Source: Silene noctiflora
Lineage: Eukaryota > Streptophyta > Magnoliopsida > Caryophyllales > Caryophyllaceae
Assembly (NCBI GenBank): GCA_009801015.1
Contig: VHZZ01001094.1
Location: forward strand, 71,402-122,634
DNA: 51,233 nucleotides
Direction of reading: 5' to 3'
Shown: positions 22,980 to 32,279 of the stretch, in pieces
Position numbering within the stretch: position 1 is the stretch's first letter
Layout: each line of letters opens with the position of its first letter
Program-made: the position numbers and the translations under genes
The notes under the pieces: model-generated
The model's database searches: none
The model's input: the letters and a program-made list of their open reading frames with translations, nothing else
Told to the model about the DNA's origin: nothing

Positions 22980-23940
22980 CTTTTTTTATTCCTGATAGAA
23001 ATGTACCTATATTACTTTTTAGTATTAGAGATTAGTCACAAAGGGACTCTAAGGAATATAATTCTAGTTTGCACAATATTAATGCAAAGGACAGTATGCT
23101 AATTCGTACAAAGTACAACAGGCTTATATTACTTTGAAATTACTTTGAAACACTGCACTTCATTAGGGTGTGATGTGAAAGCGTCATTTCTCCCGCCATG
23201 AGGCGGAATCTAGCCACCTCATAGTTGGCCAACTCATGATTTTTCACATAATAGCTATACCCGCCAAGGACTCGTTTCCAACATTTGAAGCCAAGTTAAG
23301 TAATATAGCCACATAGGTTAAAAGAAGAGATTATATAAGTTTCAACCAACAAGGTCTGACAACTACGACCGGCAAAAAACATGACTTAATCACGAACAAA
23401 TAACTCCATCCGTTTGCAGACACATAAGTAGAAGCTTACGCACTTCTTATGCCTGTGTGATGGACAATTCTTTTATTTTAGGCAAAACTGTATAAACATT
23501 TGTTGCCAAGATGTATACTTGGCATGCTAAACTTCGAGTGTTACAGCAAAAAACAGGAACCACTGAATGTTGGAAACTCATACAGCAAAAACAAGAACAT
23601 ATGAGACGAGATATTACTTACAACAATTTTCTTGAAGGAACATGTATTCACAGTCCCCAGCTCCCAGATGTCTATCACCATATTCATCAAAGCATCTGCA
23701 TATGGCTAAAATTCATCATAACATCTGCATATGTAAGTCCCTTGAGTATTAAAACAAGTCATGGAACGGGGATTGTCCGAACCAGCAGCACATTTGGCAA
23801 CATCTAAGCAAAACAAGGGTTGGAGATGAGTTAATAGTAAAAACCAACTCATTGGTCTTTTTCGATCGTATCCCTACCGAAGCATAAATCAATCCATAAT
23901 CATCACAGCCAAGTTTGTGAATGTGAATCATATGTTGGGT
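22980..23940 (-). pseudogene. WAK relic (EGF-like exon and following intron)
   Basis: Minus-strand reading at about 23815-23730 gives LDVAKCAAGSDNPRSMTC then CFNTQGTYICRC, a calcium-binding EGF-type pattern as in WAKs. GTVNTC/GDCEYM wording follows near 23640-23660. Sequence further down (23280-23400 and near 22990) matches the stretch between EGF and transmembrane segment of the relic at 17985-19640. Stops and frameshifts are present and no kinase sequence is attached. Confidence 0.65.
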
Positions 23941-24329
23941 GTCGGTTGTTTGTATTTTTCAAGCCGAGACCAATCATAAAGAACACTCGTAGGGGGTTGA
24001 AGGAGGTGTTTCACACTCACTTCTTTTGTTGGGTTTATTCTTCTATTTGACGTGTGTTATGCTGCAGGACCGTCCTATATAGGAGAGTTTTTGTCAAAGG
24101 AGTCCTATCCTAAAAATTGCAAAAAGATAACCTCGAAACTCTAAAGGCTCGAATGAATACCAAAGTTCTCGTAATCCAGAAATAGGTAAGGGAAATTTTA
24201 AATGACGAGAAGTTTGTTTTCTACTGGAGGGATTACCTAATACAAACAATGAAATTGAGACATTCAAGAATAAAGCAAAATGGTGAGATTCATAGCAAAA
24301 TAGCTAAAAAAGAAAATTCTTGACAATCT

Positions 24330-24565
24330 TACATGTCATCTAGGATGAAACAACAAAGACACTTGACCAGATGAACAATTTTCTATAAATAATGGACGAA
24401 TACCTGTAAGACAATCATAGATTCATAGTACGTCTTGGTATTCTAGAAATTACTTGCTTCTTAGATTCAGACCATTTTTGTTCATCGCAAACGAAGAGAT
24501 CTAATTCCGTCAATCAGTACTTCTTTCATGTAGGGTCTCTTCTTTCCATCCAAGTTCAAACATCA
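24330..24565 (-). pseudogene. WAK kinase C-terminal fragment
   Basis: The minus-strand reading CLNLDGKKRPYMKEVLI at about 24560-24500 corresponds to the WAK kinase end (CLRLKGEERPTMKEVAMEL). It continues as RSLRL and SESKKQV (about 24450). A fragment of the same exon is at 36683-36915. It is isolated from any other kinase sequence. Confidence 0.65.
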
Positions 24566-24674
24566 AGCAAAAATTAGAATTTTCCTAAAAGCCATGCCTG
24601 ATGCAGTAATGCACTGAAGCATATTCTTTGCATCTCAGGTTTGAAATGGTCAGTTAAAAATTTCAGGCAAAACT

Positions 24675-24805
24675 CTGGTTTACCATGAGATAAATAGTCA
24701 AGGACTCAAGGAACAATGAAAGAGAGCCAGCATCAGCTTTAAAGCCCTTGCTAACCAACTGTAACCGTTGTATCACGTTAACATACTGTATTTGGTAGAT
24801 CCATC
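24675..24805 (-). pseudogene. PPR C-terminal tail fragment
   Basis: It shares the tail DNA of the PPR copies: CCATGAGATAAATAGTCAAGG (compare 27825-27850), then CAGCATCAGCTTTAAAGCCC and a GTATCACGTTAACATA stretch equivalent to ..VMLRYRDI... No open frame of useful length. Confidence 0.65.
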
Positions 24806-24844
24806 AAGACAAAGAATTCTTAGGTAGTTGTATTATTTGGTAGA

Positions 24845-25424
24845 TCCACCCAGACAACTTCACCAATTGGTAAAGTAAAATGATTACGAAGGTTTTTATC
24901 ACAGGCAGATATGTGCTAAAAAGTGGTAAAAACGCTGAAGACGACACTTGAATGCATATTAAGATGAGTTGTAGATAGTTAACACATGCAAAATCTTGAA
25001 TTTCTAATAGCAGCATAAATTTTCCAGTAACAAGGTCCTTGGTTATGAGACTTGTGACTATGGAAGACAAACAATTGAACTAGACAGCACAAAGAAACTT
25101 AAAAGAAGTATTCCAAATAGTTTAAGCGACTAATCTGATTACCTGAACAAAATTTCTATCTTTGGCGCATGAGACGAGGGAAAAATTGTCATAACCAGTG
25201 GCAAGGACATCATAAGGCTCGTTCGGACTAAATGGCAATGTTGGGAAACGCAGGTAACACTTCTCTTTGATCATCTCTTGCATCCCCAAGTCAGTTTTTT
25301 CTCAGCTCCTTGTCCTCCCCTGATAGGCACTGAACCTTTCCCCTGATGCCAGTAATATAACCATCAGGACCCCCCATGAACACAGAATATCAAGCAAAAT
25401 CGAAGGCTCCTCTGTTTCTGAGGA
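24845..25424 (-). pseudogene. Partial lipocalin (LCNP) duplicate: intron 4 plus exon 4
   Basis: It aligns by eye with 10190-10870 of the lipocalin gene. The intron 4 part (24845-25140) lacks about 150 bp present in the parent (about 10402-10555), or the parent gained it. The exon 4 part (25141-25424) keeps the donor site and the end of the exon (EKCYLRFPTLPF, EPYDVLATGYDNF, KDRNFVQ). It has frameshifts and a stop in its first half, and the conserved DTFCVHGG strand is broken. The copy ends abruptly inside the exon, where WAK sequence begins. Confidence 0.88.
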
Positions 25425-25560
25425 AATAGTCCTCTGGCTCAAGCTTCAGCTCTTCTCACTGCTTCCTCTTGTATTTTGTAAAAGCATGACCTATTTCATA
25501 GAGACTAAATACCTCTGAATTGGACCAGAATATCAGAGAAGACTTACAAAGTAGAAAGTC
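25425..25560 (-). pseudogene. WAK juxtamembrane fragment fused to lipocalin copy
   Basis: The minus-strand reading EELKLEPEDYFLRN at about 25480-25430 corresponds to the WAK juxtamembrane segment (KLKEKFFIRNGG). It is joined in place to lipocalin exon 4 sequence at about 25424. An in-frame stop lies just before it. This is a chimeric junction, not an expressed fusion. Confidence 0.6.
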
Positions 25561-26120
25561 TAGGAAGCAGCTGCGATTCTGCAACTTCAGCTGAGAGACA
25601 TTAATAGCAATAATGTGACCCATTTGCATTGGTCTAATTTACACGCATTAAGATTAACTTTTGAATGTTACGGTGTAGAAGAGAAAGGCAGAAATGATGA
25701 ATGTATTTATTCTCTAGTTCTCAAACTACTCCGACAAAGAGTTCCAAGTAGATGTCTCCCCTCTCTACTTTCACTGTTTCATATTACAATTACTTCACTT
25801 CTTTGAAAATATATTTCTTTTCTTTAATCTTGGACACAATTCACACATCATGGTAAAAATTGCCACTCGCCTATAAAAGCATATAAATATGCAAGAACAT
25901 GGTTTTTAAGTGGTTCAACAATAACTTCCTTTAACCTCACCAACAGTTCATGCTTGCTTTTGAGACAGTTTTTAACGTAAATACATGCAACTGGATTAAG
26001 GGGTCTCATACTCATTCTCCGCCGCACAGAACACACCTCAAAAGGAAAGATAAAGTAGTGATAAACTACTGGTTGGATGAACCAAAATAAAATAAATAAT
26101 TTACTGGGGAAAGAGGATTA
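25561..26120. other. No gene recognised
   Basis: AT-rich spacer between WAK fragments. No EGF, kinase or PPR pattern readable in any frame. Confidence 0.4.
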
Positions 26121-26440
26121 GTAATTACCTGTTGACTTTTGCGGGACAATCTGCCTCAGAGGTCAATCTTACGGTCTAATCTATTTAGACCTGCTCCCTC
26201 TTCTTTTACTTTCTTGATCATCTATTTGATAGCTCGGCAATAACACAGATCATAGCAGAACACTTCCTCCTCTTTTTTCGCCACATATGTCAAGGCTAGC
26301 TGCACAAACCTTTTTATTTCATCCGTACTACCTTCCACCGAGATTTACAACACCCAGTAATTTAAGAAAATAAGTGCGCCAGTAACTTTATCCGGTGGTC
26401 GAAGAGTAAGGTCAGAGTAGTGGCTCCCCTCTCCAGTGAC
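26121..26440 (-). pseudogene. WAK kinase C-lobe fragment
   Basis: The minus-strand reading VEGSTDEIKRFVQLALTYVA near 26340-26280, followed by KKEEE, matches the late kinase region of WAKs (..EQLKEVANLAKRCLRVKGEER). DNA near 26270-26320 also resembles 18030-18070 in the longer relic. The adjoining block 26350-26430 is shared with 20040-20130 and 37355-37390. Broken by stops. Confidence 0.55.
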
Positions 26441-26944
26441 AAGCCCCAAATAATCGCATTTCCGTAACCCCGAACACAACCCTGTGCAGAAGTTAGAAAC
26501 ACAGCCCTACTGTGACTCCCAACTGAACTCAAGAATAATTTGAAGACCAGTTGGACAAGTAGTAGTGTAGTACGTAATTTCAAAGAAAAAGATCAAAATA
26601 GTTAAAACGCCAAATCATAGCATACAGTCACTGAGAGGGCACTGACAAGCAGAGTCAGCCAGTAAAGAAGTAAAAACAATCTCGTCTAACTTCATTTAAA
26701 CAAAATAAAAGTATCTAACACAGGGGGATAAGGTATCAATCACACACTCACGCCTACCCATATTTACAAGAAGACAAGCGCAAAACATCAGTGAAACGTA
26801 TTAAGAGAGCAGAAGGAATTCCATCATAGGACCTAAAAAAGTATACATGATGCACTGAAGCACACATTGACAGTATTTTGAAGATTTACATAGAGTTTTC
26901 AAATATCCTAAAACCAAATTCCAAGCAGAAATTATCATCAAGTC
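26441..26944. other. 3' flank of PPR tail, no gene recognised
   Basis: Array spacer. The part 26830-26980 resembles 24590-24690, the flank of another PPR tail. Nothing else seen. Confidence 0.4.
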
Positions 26945-27440
26945 TTCAATTTAGAAGCTTCTGGAGAAACTCTGGGTTATCATGTAATAAATGTTTTAAG
27001 GAACAACAATAGAGTGCAATTATCAGCTTCAAAGCCCTTCTTAACCATTATATCACGGTAACATAATGCATTTTGCAAATCCTCACTGACAATGAATCCT
27101 CGGATAATGGTATTGTAAGTGACACTATCGGGAGAGCGTCCATTATGCCTCATTTTGTTTAGGAGCTCTATAGCGTCAGTCATAAGCCCTTTTTTACAGA
27201 GACCTTTGATCATGATACTGTATGTTTTAAGATCTGACACCAAACCCTTGGACAGGAGATCAGAAACTAGGTTATCGGCATCTTTAACTTGGCCCGCCTC
27301 ACACGAGCTATCAACTAGGATATTGTAAATGACAATATTAGGAGAACCTCCGTTAGACTCCATCTCCTTGAGGAATGCCACTTCCTCATCAAGTTGTGCA
27401 TTCTTACATAGCCAATCTAGCCAACTCATAGTTGACATGA
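26945..27440 (-). pseudogene. PPR tail fragment 1 (about motifs 11-14)
   Basis: An open stretch of about 150 residues encodes LCKNAQLDEEVAFLKEMESN, then NIVIYNILVDSSCEAG, KGLCKKGLMTDAIELLNKM and NALCYRDIMVKKGFEAD, ending with a natural stop. It equals the last four motifs of the intact gene but lacks the ten before. It starts abruptly at 27440, where the 3' flank of the next tail begins. Confidence 0.85.
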
Positions 27441-27454
27441 ATCTTTAAGTCGAC

Positions 27455-27735
27455 AATTTAGCATCTTCCGGAGAAACTCTCTGGTTTATCATGAGATAAA
27501 TGGTTACGGAACAAAGAAAGAGTATTAGCATCAACCGCGAAGCCCTCATTAACCATTATACCACGGAAACATAATGCATTTCGCAAATCGTTGTTGATAA
27601 TGAATCCTCGGATAAGTGTATTATAGGTGACATCATCAGAAGGGTATACCACTTGCTTCATTTTGTTAAGGAGCTCAATAGCTGTATTCATAAGACCTCT
27701 TTTGCAATACTCCTTAATCATTGTCAACATAGAAA
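27455..27735 (-). pseudogene. PPR tail fragment 2 (motifs 13-14)
   Basis: It encodes EYCKKGLMNTAIELLNKM and TYNTLIRGFIINNDLRNALC, then a natural stop. The wording (NTAIELLNKM) is closer to the copy at 38 kb than to its neighbour at 27794. It starts abruptly at about 27731, where the 3' flank of the PPR pseudogene at 27794 is attached. Confidence 0.85.
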
Positions 27736-27793
27736 CTTTTGTAATTCTTCAATATGCTAGCACCAAATTACCCGGGAAGTTACCATCGTGGTG

Positions 27794-29579
27794 TCAACTT
27801 AGAAACGTTTGTAAGAACTCAGGGTCATCATGACATAAATGGTCAAGGAACAATGACATGGTGCTAACATCAGCTTCAAATCCCATGCTAACCATTATAT
27901 CACGATAACGTAATGCATTTGGCATATCGTTATTGACAATGAATCCTCTTACAAGTGTATTATAGGCAACATCATCGGGAGGGCAACCAACTTGGTTCAT
28001 TTTGGTTAGGAGCTCTAAAGCTTCACTCATAAGACCCTTTTTGCAGAACCCCTTAATTATTGAAGTATAAGTTTTATGATTGGGTACCAAGCCCTTTGAC
28101 AGGAGATCAGAGACAAGGTTTTCAGCATCTTTAAATTGGCCAGCCTCACATAAGTTGTCTATCAGAATATTATAGATAACAATATTCGGAGCAACTCCAT
28201 TAGACTCCATGTCGGAGAGCAATGCCACCGCCTCATCAAGTTGTGCATTTTTACATAGCCCATCTAATAAGGAAGCATAAGTACAGACATTTGGTTTTAT
28301 TCCATTTGTTTGCATGTCGTTGAACAACTGCCGTGCCATTGGGATCCTATCACATTTACACAATCCATCTATGAGAGTGCTATAGGACACAACAGTAGGG
28401 GAGACCCCTTTCTCAAACATTTCTTGCAGCATGTCAATGGCCTTGTCGATGCTTCTAAGTTTAACAAATCCATTGATCAATGTATTATAACTCACAACAT
28501 CAGGGTGGCAGTGAGTTCGTACCATTAAATCCATGAGATCTCTTGCCTTGTCCATTTGGCCAACTAAGCAATATCCATCCAATAGAGCATTATAAGTGTG
28601 TACATTAGGAGACACACCTCGATCAATCATTATCTGTAAAATGGCTTCCGCTTCATCTATCATCCCTCCTTAGAGTGCATGTCAACCAACATGTTATAAG
28701 TACCAACAGTTGGTGCAACATTGTTGTCCAACATCTCAACCAACATTTCCTCAGCCTCTCCCTTACGGCCTAGATTGAACATACCTCGTATCAATGAGGT
28801 ATAAGTGAACACATCCGGTTTCATGCCCTCCATTTTCAGGATTGAAAAGTGGTAGAGGGCCTCGGTTAAAAACTTATCTTTGCAAAGACTGTCGAAAAGA
28901 GTGTTATAGATGACAAGGTCAGGCTTACAACTCGAGGGGCTAGAATTCATTCGGCGGACCAAGTGGAGAGCGCCAGCATTGTCCCCAATCCCACAAAGAC
29001 CTTTGACCATTGTACCATAGGTAAATCGATCTGGCTGAATGCCAAGCTTAAGGACAGCTACGTCCAGCAACTTAACCGCTTCCCCAAGCTGGTTATTGTG
29101 TATTAGGCCATTGATTAAGGTGTTGAAGATAACACAATTAGTGTCAAAAGGGTAACCAAGCTTAAGAGACTTGGCAAGGAAAGAAAACCCGAAATCAACA
29201 CGGCCTACGTGAAAATAACAATTAGCAAGGATCCCAATAGAATACAAATCGGGTTGGGTACCGAATAACTCAAGTTGCCTAGAAAGCGAAATGACGGTAG
29301 AGTGAGGTTGTAAGTGTTTAAGTTTGAGCATGGCAGAGAATAGCCTGCTAAAATCGATAATCGAAGGTCGGCGCACAAGAGACATCATTTGGTGGAATAG
29401 ATAAATGGGAAATTGAAGATTATGAAACCCTAATTGACATTGTCCTCTAACATAATCCATAAACTTACGAGGATCATCAATAGCAATAACTCAAGATTAG
29501 CATTACTGCAGAAATAACGGGAATTCAATTGGAAATGATGTTGAAACCGAAACCCTAATTTCAAAAAAGGGGAAGACAT
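27794..29579 (-). pseudogene. RFL-type PPR, near full-length with two frameshifts
   Basis: It starts MSSPFLKLGFRFQ (29579), as in the intact gene, and ends at the equivalent stop after DDPEFLQTFLS (27794). Two single-base frameshifts break it by comparison with the paralogues: one near 29490 between the leader and the DDPRKFMDYV block, the other near 28668 between MHSKEG and MIDEAEAIL. All 14 PPR motifs are otherwise present and well preserved, so inactivation is recent, or the shifts are sequencing errors. If real, translation from the internal M at 29460 would give a short PPR protein of 266 residues. Its motif 8 lacks the two extra residues of the intact gene. Confidence 0.85.
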
Positions 29580-29670
29580 TTAAATAAACGAAAGTGAAGA
29601 ATTACCAGAACAAAAGAAAGAGCGAAGGCAACAGATATCAGCTCGCTTGAATGTGTGTACTTTATGATTT

Positions 29671-29763
29671 CCTCGCTCCGTCTCACTAAATAGTTTACGT
29701 TATTTATTTTGTGAGGAAAAAATAATTCAAATGTAAATTATTAAGTGGCAGACGGAGTATTAG
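29671..29763. mobile_element. Stowaway-like MITE
   Basis: The left end CTCGCTCCGTCTCACTAAAT (about 29673) is inverse to the right end AAGTGGCAGACGGAGTATTA (about 29745), with GTTTAC/GTAAAT just inside. It is about 93 bp long and TA-flanked in part. It lies just upstream of the PPR pseudogene at 27794-29579, in its former promoter. Confidence 0.7.
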
Positions 29764-30028
29764 TTTACACAAAAATAAAGGGTGTATTTGTTTATGGTCG
29801 CGTTTCAGCTAGTTTTTTTTTTTTTTTTAGGAGTTCCCTATATACTAAAAGAATTAGCTACACTAATTGACAAGTATATACCGTAAATACATATATCCTG
29901 AAATGATTTACACAATATTCATCAATCTCTACCTAGGTTATCTCGCAAAATTCCTTAGCTTCTTAGTAATATAATATTCCAAACTCCTTATCTTCACAAT
30001 CTCTACCATAAATACATATATACAGATA
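29764..30028. other. No gene recognised
   Basis: AT-rich array spacer with a short poly-T run near 29813-29828. Confidence 0.4.
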
Positions 30029-30300
30029 TTATAATATACACAAATGACGCGTATGGTGGGTTAATAGGTCGGATATAATTGTATTGAAGGATGGTGTATT
30101 CACATTCTTCAAGACACCGACACCAGATTTCAGCTCATATCCGTAAAATCCATCAGGGCATCTGCATATGTGAATCCTTGGAGTGTTAATGCAAGTCATG
30201 AATGGTACAGGGATTCTACGAACCCAGCAGCACACTCATCCACATCTAGGTAACAAAAGGGTAGCAGCAGCTCACTCCTCCACATCTAGCACATGTATGC
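30029..30300 (-). pseudogene. WAK EGF-like exon fragment
   Basis: The minus strand gives LDVDECAAGFVESLYH (about 30250) and, after a frameshift, MTCINTPRIHICRCPDGFYG then YELKSGVG (about 30200-30110), then a CEYTIL piece. DVDEC and C-I-N-T-x-x-x-x-I-C-R-C-P-D-G-F are the calcium-binding EGF pattern of WAKs. A partial duplicate GGTAGCAGCAGC(T/A)CACTC.TCCA flanks it (about 30255-30290), as in the copy at 19460. No kinase attached. Confidence 0.72.
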
Positions 30301-30324
30301 ACAAACCCATGCCTGAAACAAACA

Positions 30325-30602
30325 CCAAAATTCAGAAGGTTTACATGAAAACCATTTCCTCAATATCCTTGCACCGAATTACCTGAGAATTAGTCATCAT
30401 CGTGTCAACTCAGAAACTATTGTAGGAAATCGGGGTTATCATGAGACAAATGGCTAACAAACAGCGACATTGTGCTTGAATCAGCTTCAAATCCCATGCC
30501 AACCATTATATCACGATAACGTAATGCATTCAAGTGTATTAAGGTGAGCTTATTGGGATTGCAACCAACTCGGTTCATTTTGTCTAGGAGCTCTCTCATT
30601 CA
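30325..30602 (-). pseudogene. PPR tail fragment with internal deletion
   Basis: It carries the usual PPR 3' flank (CAGAAGGTTTACATGAAAAC, about 30332) and tail (NALRYRDIMVGMGFEAD, LFVSHLSHDNPDFLQ), plus the start of motif 13 (RELLDKMNRVGCNP). The middle of motif 14 is deleted. Upstream of 30602 PPR homology stops. Confidence 0.75.
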
Positions 30603-30834
30603 TTTTGCTAATAATCTTTTCGTTTTTTTAAACGATGTTTTCATCTAGGTGACTACAGCTTTTACAGAAATAAATTAATCGAAAAATTGTAAAAAAAAAA
30701 TTTGTGCCAACTTGAACAGTAGACTACGAAGATTACAGTCAACCGTGATTATAACTTGAGTTATCGCTACTACAAAATCAATCATCTGGATGCTTGGCTA
30801 GAAAAAAGGGTAAAAAGAAACAATCTGCTGGATG

Positions 30835-31110
30835 CTACGGCAAGTCGACAACTGACTGCTGTCTCTCATCAGCCTTCACCACAGAATTGTGAAACCACAT
30901 CAGGTTTTGTGAAGCCCTGCAAATGAAACACCTAATTGTGTAAGTATAGTGTGCAACAGGTTTCATGTTTTTCTTTTTACAGAATATATGTTCAACCAGT
31001 TTTAACATTACACCTAACAAAAAGCGTACATGAATATCATCAAGTCTTGGCTGTGACGTCTCACAAGCCTCTTTCCTTTTCAGAATACAAGTAATAATTT
31101 GTCCATGAAT
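30835..31110 (-). other. Possible exon pair of an unidentified gene or relic
   Basis: On the minus strand a stretch encoding EACETSQPRLDDIH (about 31075-31035) is followed by GTACGC. After about 120 bp, TTTGCAG precedes an open segment (about 30916) reading GFTKPDVVSQFCGEG then stop if joined in phase 0. The splice-like layout is suggestive, but I do not recognise the product and no upstream exons were found before the PDI gene. It may be a chance arrangement or an old gene fragment. Confidence 0.2.
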
Positions 31111-31577
31111 ATAGGACATGCTGTTTTAGTTTTCTTTTGATAACCTGATATTTTATGATGTGGATAAACATTTTTAAAATTTTAAACCAAGCAATATGTG
31201 CTATTATAATAATAAAAAAATTAACGATCCAGAGTAAGGGTTTTTTCTATTCGAATACTCTCCTCTCCACCTTTGAGTTGTTCTTATACCATGATACTGT
31301 CTCATACAAGGAGGGAGTGGATAAGGAGACCCCTCTTTCTCAAAGACACCTACTCGAGGTTTGAATTCGAGTCCTCAGGGTCACAACTCACACGTCACAA
31401 ACCTTACCAGACTCTGCATATTAGCCAGCTTGTACTCTATTATTCCTATATTAGTAGATATATGCGGGTTGAGAAAGCGAACAGGAGGTCAAACATATAC
31501 TTCCAAGTTCCAAGTTTCAACAATAAAGAAAACGAGCATGTCTTTGGAGGTGCGACTGTACCTGTTAGTAACATGAT

Positions 31578-32222
31578 TCACAAGTCTTTATCATCAACAG
31601 ATTCAACACCTTGTGATTTTGCTGCTGCTTTCTCCGTCTCTTCCAAAGCAAATGCTTTTAGCGACTCTACATCTCGTGTACCTAAATCAACAACCGAAGC
31701 ATAATAAAATGTCAGAAAACAAGCGTCATAGAAATAGCTCAAAACCAGGGAACAAAGTATATATCGGTCATATATTTGAGTATCTTATTCATTCCAAACG
31801 GTGCTAACAGGAGGTAAAACAAAACAGGAGTCTAGTTTGAACAAGTAGGTAACCTCCGTCCTCCGATTGATGATTTCATACTCAAAGTTTTAAGTAGAAT
31901 CATGTAATCTCAGAAATTGCAAAATAATATATTACCATCAGAATAGTGTTGGTTAGTTTGGGCACTGGGCTATAGACATCAAGACTACTACCCCCGGCAA
32001 TTCAATAATGTGTATCACTTTTAAGTGTAAGCAAGCCAAGGGAAGCACACTCCATTTGATCTAATCCACCTTAAAATTTAAGCCCTGCGAGTCGACGACT
32101 TCATTTTCCCGGTCTGTCCTACAAGCTTGAAATTACTCGATTAATTTAACGAGATTCTTGTAGGCCATAACAAAGGAGGAATATGCACCCTGTCCCCAGA
32201 AGTTAGTTATGTGACGTGACAG

Positions 32223-32279
<57 letters not shown>

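Noticed and set aside
31270-31400. Possible SINE near the PDIL5-1 last exon (GAGGTTTGAATTCGAGTCC)
   Set aside because: One B-box-like phrase without a matching A-box or tail is not enough.
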